A stretch of DNA of 35,000 nt from Neocallimastix lanati (nom. inval.) (taxonomy: Eukaryota; Neocallimastigomycota; Neocallimastigomycetes; Neocallimastigales; Neocallimastigaceae), in the NCBI GenBank assembly GCA_016946835.1, contig JACVTC010000177.1, positions 60,001 through 95,000 on the forward strand, given 5' to 3'. The first letter of the stretch is position 1. Every line of letters begins with the position of its first letter. Both the position numbers and the translations under genes were made by a program. A model generated the notes under the pieces. The model saw only the letters and a list, made by a program, of their open reading frames with translations, ran no database searches and was not told the origin of the DNA. Positions 11,240 through 21,863 of the stretch are shown one piece after another.

Positions 11240-13498
11240 TACATAAATATTAATTTATCGTTTTTTTAAAATAACAATTTTACATTAAATATATAATATT
11301 TTTTATTCATATAAACATATAAATAAAATTATTACAATTCTTTTAAATTTGATAAATTTCCAAGTTCTGGTGGAATTGAACCACTTAAATTATTACCATC
11401 TAACTTTCTATTTAAAATAAAATAAAAAAAATATATATAAATATAAATATTAATTTATTGTTTTTTAAAATAACAATTTTACATTAAATATATAATATTT
11501 TTTGTTCATGTAAACATATAAATAAAATTATTACAGATTTTCTAAATTTGATAAATTTCCAAGTTCTGGTGGAATTGAACCACTTAAATTATTACCATTT
11601 AATTGTTTATTTAAAATAAAAAAAAAAAAAAATTACAAATAGAAATATTAATTTATCATTTTTTAAAATAATAATTTTACATTAAATATATAATATTTTT
11701 TATTCATGTAAAAATATAATCATTTTTTAAAATAATAATTTTACATTAAATATATAATATTTTTTATTCATGTAAAAATATAAAAGAAATATTACAATTC
11801 TTTTAAATTTGATAAATTTCCAAGTTCTGGTGGAATTGAACCACTTAAATTATTACCATCTAACTTTCTATTTAAAATAAAATAAAAAAAAAATATATAT
11901 ATAAATATAAATATTAATTTATCGTTTTTTAAAATAACAATTTTACATTAAATATATAATATTTTTTGTTCATGTAAACATATAAATAAAATTATTACAG
12001 ATTTTCTAAATTTGATAAATTTCCAAGTTCTGGTGGAATTGAACCACTTAAATTATTACCATTTAATTGTTTATTTAAAATAAAAAAAAAAAAAATTACA
12101 AATAGAAATATTAATTTATCATTTTTTAAAATAATAATTTTACATTAAATATATAATATTTTTTATTCATGTAAAAATATAAAAGAAATATTACAATTCT
12201 TTTAAATTTGATAAATTTCCAAGTTCTGGAGGAATTGAACCACTTAAATTATTACCATCTAACCTTCTATTTAAAATAAAATAAAAAAAATATATATAAA
12301 TATAAATATTAATTTATTGTTTTTTAAAATAACAATTTTACATTAAATATATAATATTTTTTGTTCATACTAAAATATAAATAAAATTATTACAGATTTT
12401 CTAAATTTGATAAATTTCCAAGTTCTGGTGGAATTGAACCACTTAAATTATTACCATTTAATTGTTTATTTAAAATAAAAAAAAAAAAAAATTACAAATA
12501 GAAATATTAATTTATCATTTTTTAAAATAACAATTTTACATTAAATATATAATACTTTTTATTCATATTAAAATATAAATAAAATTATTACAGATTTTCT
12601 AAATTTGATAAATTTCCAAGTTCTGGTGGAATTGAACCACTTAAATTATTACTATCTAACTGTCTATTTAAAATAAAAAAAAAAAAAAATTACAAATAGA
12701 AATATTAATTTATCATTTTTTAAAATAACAATTTTACATTAAATATATAATACTTTTTATTCATATTAAAATATAAATAAAATTATTACAGATTTTCTAA
12801 ATTTTATAAATTTCCAAGTTCTGGTGGAATTGAACCACTTAAATTATTACCATCTAACTGTCTATTTAAAAAAAAAAAAAAAAAATTACAAATAGAAATA
12901 TTAATTTATCATTTTTTAAAATAACAATTTTACATTAAATATATAATATTTTTTATTCATGTAAAAATATAAAAAAAATATTACAATTCTTTTAAATTTG
13001 ATAAATTTCCAAGTTCTGGTGGAATTGAGCCACTTAAATTATTAAGAAATAAATTTCTATTTAAAATAAAATATATATATAAATATTAATTTATCGTTTT
13101 TTAAAATAACAATTTACATTAAAGATATAATATTTTTTATTCATGTAATCATATAAATAAAATTATTACAGAGATACTAAATTAGATAAATTTCCAAGTT
13201 CTGGTGGAATTGAACCACTTAAATTATTACAAAATAAATTTCTATTTAAAATAAAATATATATATATATATAAATATTAATTTATCGTTTTTTAAAATAA
13301 CAATTTTACATTAAATATATAATATTTTTTATTCATATAAATATATAAATAAAATTATTACAGAGATACTAATTTAGGTAAATTTCTAAGTTCTGGTGGA
13401 ATTGAACCACTTCGAGTATTAAATAATAAATATCTAAAAAAAAAAAGAATATAGAAAGATTATTTTATTATTTTTTAAAATAACAAATTTTATATTGT

Positions 13499-13543
<45 letters not shown>

Positions 13544-13800
13544 GTAAATAAATAAATAAATAAATAGATAGTATATTTTTATAATTATAATTATGGATTA
13601 AAAAATATTTATAGATATATTTACATTTTTGTTACATGACCATTTTCACATTCAATATATCTTTCCTGGCAGCAATTATTGGTTTGGGGTTTACCTATCA
13701 ATTTATTTACAGGATTACATTCTCCATCAGCTGAAGTGGTTTGTCCATAAATAAATTGAATTTCAAGAATTAAGATTAAAAAAATACAATATATATTCAT
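8325..13800 (-). CDS. LRR receptor-like membrane protein with Asn-rich PPSY tail, 22 exons
   Basis: Minus-strand exons: 13625-13800, 13362-13433, 13170-13241, 12985-13056, 12790-12861, 12592-12663, 12394-12465, 12195-12266, 11999-12070, 11796-11867, 11535-11606, 11336-11407, 11124-11195, 10938-11009, 10749-10820, 10564-10635, 10368-10439, 10176-10247, 9997-10068, 9805-9873, 9450-9515, 8325-9327. The sum is 2610 nt (869 aa), phase kept across all junctions. Exon 1 gives a signal peptide ending FIYG and a CC...C LRR N-cap with GHVTKI. Exons 2-20 each give one 24-residue LRR (23 in exon 20) of the type NNLSGSIPPELGNLSNL. The final exon gives a transmembrane helix (ILIIAGISIFVLLLFILLYF), a basic stop-transfer, poly-Asn and PPSY 41 residues from the end. 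Odd: a TAA inside exon 5 (12804-12806), no AG acceptor on exons 7, 9 and 11, and a GC donor on exon 20. A surface receptor is inferred; the gene may be functional only if some exons are skipped. Confidence 0.82.
8439..8450 (-). other. PPSY (PPxY) motif codons in the cytoplasmic tail
   Basis: Codons for Pro-Pro-Ser-Tyr in the context DLPPSYNDVVDEIINEHI. PPxY is the classical ligand of WW domains, for example in Nedd4/Rsp5 ubiquitin ligases and their adaptors. The same motif and its surroundings are conserved in the second gene copy while the Asn runs around it differ, which suggests it matters. Confidence 0.75.
9066..9170. repeat. (TTA)n run coding poly-Asn in the LRR gene tail
   Basis: Read on the minus strand as AAT codons it makes a long Asn run just inside the membrane. 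The equivalent run in copy 2 (about 18825-18880) is shorter and interrupted by a Lys codon, so the length is unstable between copies. Confidence 0.9.
9590..9757. repeat. (TTA)n then (AAAT)n microsatellites inside an LRR-gene intron
   Basis: A TTA/TTG run at about 9592-9660 and an AAAT run at about 9691-9757 lie in the intron between exons 20 and 21. The same arrangement occurs at about 19300-19470 in the duplicate, with different lengths and AAGT variants. Confidence 0.9.
9780..13440 (-). repeat. Tandem array of about 200-bp exon+intron LRR units
   Basis: Nineteen copies of a unit made of one 72-nt LRR exon plus a 110-190 nt intron. The introns are as conserved as the exons: donor GTAATAATTTTATTTATA, an internal ACCATTTTAAAAAACGATAA-like block, acceptor ATTTTAAATAG. 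Between about 11336 and 12663 a two-exon unit of roughly 400 bp is itself repeated three times, and in the first of these an intron has an exact 64-bp internal duplication (11655-11718 = 11719-11782). The array looks built by unequal crossing-over at the DNA level. Confidence 0.93.
13500..13568. repeat. (AAAT)n microsatellite in intron 1 of the LRR gene
   Basis: About 15 AAAT copies with a single AAGT variant, lying between exon 1 (ends 13625) and the first LRR exon (starts 13433 on the minus strand). Confidence 0.9.
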
Positions 13801-14950
13801 TATAATAAATATTTTTTTTTTAGCTATAAAAAAAAAAGAAATTAAAAAATATTTAAAGTATTAAATATTAAAGATTTATTTAATTATAATATTTTAAAAA
13901 TAATTTTAAAAATATTGTTATTAATTTCTTTTTAAATTTAAAAAAAATTAAATAAAAAAAAATTTGATTGTTTATATTATAGTAATTATTTTTATTAATT
14001 TCAGTTTTTTTGTTTGATATTATTTACTAAAGAAATAAAATTATAATAAATTAATCGTAGTGGTTCTTTTTTTTTAATAAATATATAAATGAAATAATTC
14101 TAAATGATTAAAAAAAAAATAAAATCAATTAATGGTGTATAAAGAATTAAAATACTAAATTTATAATAAATATATAATAAATTATTAATTATAAAAAGAA
14201 AAAAAAAATATTATTAATAATTAATTTTTATAATTATTCAATGAAATTAAATACAAAGTTGCATTTACGTTTTTGTGGGGGATTAATTCTATAATAATAG
14301 TATAATAATTATTTAATAATAAATATTTAAAAATATTTTATTTTATTTTTTTTTTTAAAATATAAGATATATAAAAATTTTTTAATGTCAAATTTTTTTA
14401 TAAATAATTATAAATAATTATATTTTTTTTGTGAAAAGTTAATGCATAAATATTAGAGACAAATAAAATTTGTAGTAAGCTAATATATTCCCATTTAATT
14501 GAACTAATTTTATTTTATAATAATATTAAGTTTTAAATAAAAAATATTCATCTAATATAAAAAATAAAGTTTAATATCTCAATAATTGTTACTGTAAAAA
14601 ATTGGTAAAGATGTCAAATAGGATATATTTATAAAGATTAATTATTAATAAAGGATAAATTATTATAAAAATATAAAAATATTTTATTATTCGGTAACTT
14701 TTTTTTTTTTTTAATTTTTCAAATATATAAACAATATTCTTTTGCAATTATATATATGTATAAAATAAAAAATTAATAAAAAAAAATCAGAAATATATAT
14801 ATATTTCATTCATTAAAAAAAATATTTATATTATATTCAATATAGTTTTTTTTTTTAGAGTAGGAATAAACTTTAATAATATTTGTTAAAAAATACATAA
14901 AAATAAAATACAAGAAAAATTTTACATTAATATTAAAAAAAAAAAAAAAA
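13801..14950. other. AT-rich spacer upstream of the LRR gene
   Basis: Must contain the LRR gene promoter. I see only A/T simple sequence plus a short GC-richer patch at about 14255-14285 (GCATTTACGTTTTTGTGGGG). No exon supported. Confidence 0.5.
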
Positions 14951-15085
14951 CTACATTATGAGTTTCGAGGATGAAATGGTCTCTAGCTCTTCCCATTTTA
15001 TTAATGATAACTCTATTGAGTAAAAAAAATTATCATTCGAATCTGTATTAGAATCTTTTCTTTGCCTTATTATTTCTTGAAGTCT
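14951..15085 (-). pseudogene. Orphan terminal exon, 44 codons, gene unknown
   Basis: After a good acceptor (CCTTTTTAG, AG at 15086-15087) the minus strand reads 44 sense codons RLQEIIRQRKDSNTDSNDNF, then FYSIELSLIKWEELETISSS and KLIM, followed by TAG at 14951-14953 and a poly-A-like run. Base composition and amino-acid mix are gene-like. I find no upstream exon to join it to; the next 2 kb upstream is AT-rich duplicated spacer. It is either a remnant of a last exon or part of a gene with a very long intron. Function unknown. Confidence 0.4.
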
Positions 15086-15356
15086 CTAAAAAGGAAATCA
15101 TAACTCTCAATTTTATATTAAATATCTTTATTGTATAAATATAAATATATAAGAAATTATTGTAAAGTGTTTGAAATTTAATAATTTATCAGAATGAATT
15201 AAATAGAATAACAAATAAAAATGAAAAAAAAAAATTATTTTATTTCTCATAAAATAGATTTATGAAATTAAAAAAAAAAAAAAAACAGGAAATATAGAAA
15301 TTAATATCAATAATAATTAATAATGTTAATACCATAAAAAAAATCTATTTTTCATG

Positions 15357-17260
15357 CTTTAATAATATTATTCTATTAAAGTAATAATATACATATATAT
15401 ATTTATTTATTTGAAAAAATTAAAAAAAAAACATCACTAAAATTATTTAAAAAAAAAAAATTGCAAAAATAGACATGAAATTCATATGTCAATAAATAAT
15501 CTAAAGATTATTATATTAAATCATTTAAGTAATATTAACTAATTTATTCATTACAATTAAACTTAATATTTGATGTTAATGGGTTTTATTTTTTAGTATT
15601 TTATTTTATTTTTTTTTATTTTTATTTTATTTATTTTTATTTTTATTTTATTTATTTTTATTTTTATTTTTTTATTCTTATTTTTATTTTTTTATTTTTA
15701 TTTTTTTATTTTTATTTTTTTATTTGTATTTTTTTTTTTTTTTTTTTTTGAATTTTTAATATGATTATTGAAACAATAAAAATTATTAAAAAGAAAAAAA
15801 AAATTTTTTTTTTATAATTATTTTTAAAATTATAAATAGTTAATAGTCATGGTTATTTTTATTATTAAGATTTATTATAAAATTATAATAGATGCCATTT
15901 AAATAAATTATACTCATTTATAATACTATATTTTTTTTGAAAATTTTTTTAAAAAAAGTTTAAAAATATACAAATTTATATGAAAAAAAATTTCTAAAAT
16001 AATAATTCATACCTATTATCAAATATAATATTTACTCATTTTCGATTTTATGATACATATTAAGAGTATTTCGAACTTTTGGAAAAAGATAGATCAAAGC
16101 CTAATTAGATTTTTTTTTTAGTTAGTTATTTCTTTACAATTTTATATTAATGAGAAAAAAAAATATGTTTTATTCTTTAATAATACAATTATGATGTAGA
16201 AAAAGGAAGAGGGAAAAAAATTTTTTTTTGTAAAAATGATAATAATATTTATTATAAATGAATAAATATATAATATTTAAAGTTTAATAAATTTTAAATA
16301 TTTATAAAACTATTCTATTTTTTTTATATATATATATTTTTTAATATTTTTTTTATATTTTATTTTTTTATTATATATTTTTTTTTATTTAAACTTCTTT
16401 TTATTTTATTTTTTTATTTTTATTTTATTTTTTTATTTTTATTTTAATTTTTTTTATTTAAATTTGCTTTTTATTTTATTTTTACTTTTATTTTTATTTT
16501 TTTTATTTAAATTTGCTTTTTATTTTATTTTTATATTTATTATTTATTTTATTTTTAATTTTTTTATTTAAATTTACTTTTTTTTTTATTTTTTTTATTA
16601 TATTTTATTCTTTTATTTAAATATATATATATATATATTTATTATTTTTTTTTAGAAAAAAAATATATACATATATATATAATTATTGAATTTAAATAAT
16701 AATATGATAATTTAAAAATAAAAAAAAAGAAATTATAAAGAGGAAAAAACTAAATTCTTTTATTGATTATTGTTAATTTTTCATTTTTTATTTAATATTA
16801 TATTTTATTTAATATATAAAGAATTATATAAACACATATATTTTTTTTTATATAAATTATTATGAACATTTAATTCTAAAAAATTAATTTTTATATATTT
16901 TATATATTTTTTTTATTTTGTATTATTTTTATTTTTTTTTTTTTTCAATTAAATTATCTATATTTAAAGAAAAATTTTTAATATTATTAATATAATTTAA
17001 TTTTTTTTAAAAAAAAATTAAAAATTTATATATTAATAAAGTTTTTATTTACCAATATTTAAATTTAATTAAGATGAATGATTCCCTAAAAAAAAAAAAA
17101 AAAAAAAAAAAACTTTTTTATTTGTACAATCAAAATAAAAATTTACCAAGATCATAATATTTAATTTTATTTTTTTTTTTGCATAAATATAAACAATTTA
17201 TTTATGTAGCATAAATCAAATAGTAAATTGTGGCTTGAATATAATGATGTAAAATAATCT
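15357..17260. repeat. Segmental duplication B, left copy
   Basis: Matches 28455-30815 in the same orientation through many shared blocks, e.g. ATTATTCTATTAAA near the start, GATGTTAATGGGTTTTATTT (about 15573), CGAACTTTTGGA (about 16072), and TTGTGGCTTGAATATA (about 17228). It contains (TTTTTA)n runs (15596-15740) and four roughly 60-bp TTTATTTAAATTTGCTTTTT-type repeats (16380-16600). It lacks the (TAA)n run and both SINE insertions of the right copy. No gene recognised. Confidence 0.85.
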
Positions 17261-17438
17261 ATATATCTATATTTTGAATAGAACTAATAATGATAACTAA
17301 GAAATATACCCATTTATATATTTTTAATAATGATAGTAAATATTTATCATAATTTATTTAATAATCTATTTGTATTTGAATATCTTTTTTATATTCATAT
17401 TTATTGTTAGATTATAATATAAATTTATATATTTTTAC

Positions 17439-17473
<35 letters not shown>

Positions 17474-17492
17474 CCAATTAAATCTAATAAAA
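17261..17492. other. AT-rich spacer with poly-T
   Basis: Short spacer between the two duplicated blocks, with a long poly-T at about 17443-17473. Nothing else seen. Confidence 0.5.
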
Positions 17493-17928
17493 TTTTAATT
17501 AAAATATTGATTTAATTATAAAAGAGTGGTTACCAAAATTGCTTGACCATGTTAAAAATGGAAAATTTATTTAATAATAATAAATTATTTATAAATAATT
17601 AAATAAATAAATAAAAAGTAATAAAATTTAAAAAAAAAAAAAAAAAAAAACTTTAATAATTTAAATATATTTATTTAATTAGTTGATTGTTTTTTTTTTT
17701 TTTTTTTTTTTTTTTTATTTCTTAATTTGTAGGTAAAAAAATCTTTCATAAATACTTTCAATATTTTCTCTTATTAAAATATATATATATCATATATATC
17801 ATAAGAACACTCAATAAAAAAAAATTACATTTAAAATTTTTTAATTAATAATTTTTATAAACAGAATTTTCAATTTTTATTATTATTATTAAATTACATA
17901 TAACTAAAATAAATTAAATTTATTAATA

Positions 17929-17968
<40 letters not shown>

Positions 17969-18042
17969 TTAATAATAAAATAATTTTAAAAATATTATTT
18001 AAGTAATCTATCATTAAAAAAAATTTTTTTAAAATAGTATTT

Positions 18043-18824
18043 TCATTTTCTTTTATCATTTAATGGTAAAGGGCTGTGAATATCATCTGGAGGAGCACTA
18101 GCAGTATTTAATGAAGATATTATATGTTCATTTATAATTTCATCCACGACGTCATTATAGGATGGTGGTAAATCATTAATATCATTGTTATTGATATTAT
18201 TACTTATGCTATGGCTATTATTGTTATTATTGCTATCATTTTCGATGCTGTTGTTGTTGTTGTTATTATTGCTAATTTCAGAATGACCATCTATATTATC
18301 TATTTCAATTATATTATCAGATATATCCTTTGTATTAGGTATATCTTTTTTGGATGAATTAACCTTGGATACAGAAGATATTGAATTATTAGAATTAGTG
18401 GAGGATGCAGTCATATTATTATTATTATTAATATTATGATCATCATCGTTATTATCCATTATTCCTTTTTTTTTAAATTGATCATTTGAATTAGATATAG
18501 TTTTATCGATGTTTACATTACTATCATTGGAAAGGACATCCTTACCTTTCTTAAAATTTCCATCAATTTTCAGATCATCTTTACTATTGTACGAGTCTTT
18601 CTCAATATTTTTATCAATACTTTTATCTTGAGTAGTCTCTATTTCACCTGAAAGTATTTCTGTATTTTGTCTTTTGATATTAACATCACTAATATCTATA
18701 GTAGTAATGGTTATATTATTATCGGTCCTGTCGAAATTTTCACTATTGTTATTTTTTGGGTTATAAGAAATATCCTTTTTACTGAAGTTAGAATTGGGGT
18801 TAGAATTGGATGGGTTTTTATTTA

Positions 18825-18868
<44 letters not shown>

Positions 18869-19376
18869 TTATTATTAATGTTCGCATTTGAGGAATTTGT
18901 ATTTTCTGTGTTATCTTTGTTTTTTCTATATTTTTTACAATACACGAAATATAAAAGAATACATAAAAGTAATACAAAAATAGATATACCAGCTATAATT
19001 AAGATAGTTTTAAGAATTGATTTTTTACAATATCCTCTATTATTTAATTATATTTATATATAAATATAATTATTAATTTGTATATATAAAATATTTACTT
19101 ATTATTATTACTATTACGATTATTATAATCATTATTAATTTTTTTATTTATTTACATTTCTTTAAATAATTTTGAATTATGTAGTTCTGGGGAAACACAT
19201 AATTCATTACCATTTAATTCTCTATATAAGATAAAAAAATAAAGAATATAGAAAAGATAATAAATATTAAATAATATTAATATATTTATTATCATTATTA
19301 TCATTATTATTATTATTGTTGTTGTTGTTGGTATTGTTATTGAAATATTTTAATATTAAATAAATAAATAAATAAG

Positions 19377-19415
<39 letters not shown>

Positions 19416-19729
19416 GTAAATAAATAAATAAATAAATAAGTAAATAAATAAATAAATAAATAAATAAATAGATGAATAATATTTTTTATTCATATAAACA
19501 TATAAATAAAATTATTACAGAGTTGCTAAATTAGATAAATTTCCAAGTTCTGGTGGAATTGGACCACTTAAATTATTATTATTTAACCATCTATTTAAAA
19601 TAAAAAAAAAATATTTACAAATAGAAATATTAATTTATCGTTTTTTAAAATAACAAATTTATATTAAACATATAATATTTTTTATTCATATAAACATATA
19701 AATAAAATTATTACAGGGACTTTAAATTA
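18043..19729 (-). pseudogene. 5'-truncated duplicate of the LRR receptor-like gene
   Basis: Retained exons: 18043-19036 (transmembrane helix, Asn-rich tail, PPSY motif), 19156-19221 (diverged LRR, 66 nt), 19519-19590 (72-nt LRR) and the 3' 15 nt of another LRR exon (19715-19729). All splice sites here are canonical, including a GT donor on 19519-19590 where the intact gene has GC and one codon fewer, so copy 2 keeps the older state. The tail is open throughout with mostly conservative substitutions relative to copy 1. The signal peptide, N-cap and nearly all LRRs are missing, replaced by the Copia element, and the Copia frame ends at a TAA created at the junction, so no fusion protein is read. 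Confidence 0.85.
19300..19472. repeat. (TTA)n / (AAAT)n microsatellites in the duplicate's intron
   Basis: Counterpart of 9590-9757; here the AAAT run is longer and carries regular AAGT variants. Confidence 0.9.
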
Positions 19730-21251
19730 ATTTTTCAATGTAGTCTTGTTGATTAATTTTATATCCTTCTTCAGTTTTAAAAATATTTATTCCTATAATT
19801 TTGTTAGCTTCTGTGTCTTTTGAAATTTTATATTTTTCTTTTAATTTATTGCTTATATATTTAATTTCTTTATCTTCTCCAGTAAGTAAGATATCATCAA
19901 CATAAAGACATAATATAGCACATAAATTTCCATTGTGATATTTTGTAAATAAACATTGATCAATACTCAATTGTTTTAAGCCAATATTTTTTAAATAACT
20001 TGATATTTCTTTATACCATTGTCTTCCGGCTTGTTTCAAACCATATAGAGCCTTATTTAATATCCAATATTTTCCAGAATTATAATTTTTATCTCCTTCT
20101 GGTATGTCCACGTATATTTCTTCTTCTAATTTGGCATTTAAATAAGCTGCCTTTATATCCATTTGTCTTAAGTTCCATTTGTATTGTGATGCGATGGCAA
20201 TTGCAATTCTTAAACTATCTGCTTCAATTGTTGGTGAATATGTTGATGTATAGTTAACACCTTTTCTCTGTTTGAATCCACGAGCAACTAATCTTGCTCT
20301 TTTAACACCATTATCTTTAGTAGTAAATACCCATCTAGTATCAATTAAAGTAGTATCTTTAGGAATATTATTAACTATTCTCATTACTTTTTGTTCATAC
20401 ATATTATTGATTTCTTTTTTAATTGCATCTTTCCATTTATTTGAATCGTTAGAATTTATTGCTTCATCATAACTCTTGGGATTAACTGTTTTAATTAGTA
20501 ATACTTTGTTTTTCTTTATTGTTAATTGTTCATTATCATTTGTATTTTCTTTTTCATTTAAATCAATGAATTTTTTTTTGTTATTATTTTTATGAGTATC
20601 GGTATTTTCCATTTCATTATTTTCTAAATTATTTTTGTTATTATCTTGAATATTTATAGCCATATCATTACTATTAGAATTATTTAAATTGTTGTTTGAA
20701 CTTTTATCAATTAATATATCAGAGTTTTGATTTGTGTTTAAGTTTTCATGTTTTTTATTCAAATTCATATTATTATTAATATTGTTATTAATGTTATTGT
20801 TGTTATTGTTTAATATAATTTTATTATTGCCATTAATAATTTCTCGGTTGTTATTATTTGAATTATTTGAATTATTTAATTGATCATAACTGCTTTTTTC
20901 CCCCTCAATTGAATAATTCGAAGGAAAAATAGAATTAATATATTCTTCTGATAGAAAGGTAGTATTAATAGTTCCAGGAATATTTTCCAAGAAATAAACG
21001 TCTCTAGCTGATACAATACAGTTAGAAGATAAATCTAAAATATGATAACCAGTAGAGTCCGAAGCATAACCAAGAAAAATTCCAGGTTTAGAATTATTTT
21101 CAAATTTATTCTTTTTATGATTATTATAGAAATATACTCTGCAACCAAAAACACGTAAGTGTGAAATATCAATAGGTTTGTTGAAGAAAACTTCATCTGG
21201 GATTTTTGAATTATTACCTTGATGAGGATTAAGGTTATATAAACGACATGC
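19722..21251 (-). pseudogene. pol: Copia pol: linker and reverse transcriptase, truncated before RNase H
   Basis: Same frame as the integrase segment, separated from it only by a TGA at 21252-21254. It holds the integrase C-terminal region (HLRVFGCRVYFY, LGYASDSTGYHI), an Asn-rich linker, then the Ty1/Copia reverse transcriptase. RT blocks are DTRWVFTTKDNG, RLVARGFKQ, QMDIKAAYLNAKLEEEIYV (first catalytic Asp), LNKALYGLKQAGRQWY and the YVDD active site. After KINQQDYIEKLI the protein stops at a TAA made by the join to an LRR exon, so the connection region and RNase H (about 300 residues in complete elements) and the 3' LTR are gone. Confidence 0.9.
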
Positions 21252-21863
21252 TCATAGAATAATAGAATCCCAAAAATTAAGAGGTAATTTGGCAGAATTA
21301 AGTAGCGTGGTTGTACAATTATTAAGAGTTTGATTAATTCTTTCTGAACGACCATTTTGTTGTGGGTAGCCAGGAGTTGAATGAATTAATTTTATACCAT
21401 TTTCGGAAAGGTACTTGTTGAAATTTTCATTTGTGTATTCGGTTCCATTGTCGGTTTTTAAAGTTTTAATTGTAAATTCAGTAGTATTATTCATTAATTT
21501 GTGAAATTTAATAAATGCGTTATAAACATCAGATTTATTTTTTAAAAGGTAAATCCAGCATTTTCTACTATAGTCATCCATAAAAGTTACGTAGTAATTG
21601 AAATCGTTATAGGATGTTTTTAATTTACCAACTACATCGGAGTGTACAAGTTGTAGTGGTTGTGTAGTACTGTTTTCAATTGCATAAAATGGTTTTCTTC
21701 TCATTTTGCTGATTTTACATTGAGTGCAGTCCTTTTTGTTGTGAATACACGTGTGGTTTAAAACAAAATTTTCAATATCTTTATTATTGTTGAAGTGACC
21801 TAATCGTGCATGCCAAAGATCATAATCGAAATTGCTAATATCAATATTTAAAGATTTATACAT
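21252..21863 (-). pseudogene. Copia pol: integrase (DD35E), ending at an in-frame TGA
   Basis: Contains the HHCC zinc-binding module (counting from M at 21863: H18-x4-H23-x22-C46-x2-C49, in WHARLGH...CTQC) and the retroviral-type integrase core with D76, D138 (TDNGTEY) and E174 (GRSERIN), spaced as DD35E. All catalytic residues are present. The upstream frame is lost through a one-base difference in an A-run near 21913-21916, and TGA at 21252-21254 stands where a Trp codon is usual (FWDSIIL-stop-ACRLYNLNP). Both lesions are single-base, so the element died recently. Confidence 0.92.

Larger units (their letters stand above)
17493..19729 (-). repeat. Segmental duplication A, copy 2
   Basis: Second copy of 7796-10068. 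It runs through the tail, transmembrane and LRR exons and stops at 19729, after the first 15 nt (plus-strand reading AGGGACTTTAAATTA) of the exon equivalent to 9997-10068. From there the sequence is Copia reverse transcriptase. Confidence 0.9.

Noticed and set aside
9780-13440. Regularly spaced repeats resembling a CRISPR array
   Set aside because: Units are about 200 bp, encode one LRR each and have splice sites on both sides; the genome is eukaryotic.
16032-16100. 23-codon conserved mini-exon (also at 29038-29106), reading ALIYLFPKVRNTLNMYHKIE
   Set aside because: Three base differences between copies, two of them changing amino acids, the same rate as flanking noncoding DNA. No partner exon, so not supported as coding.
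21035-21355. 106-residue minus-strand ORF inside the Copia element
   Set aside because: Off-frame shadow of the integrase region; the true frame continues through the TGA at 21252-21254.
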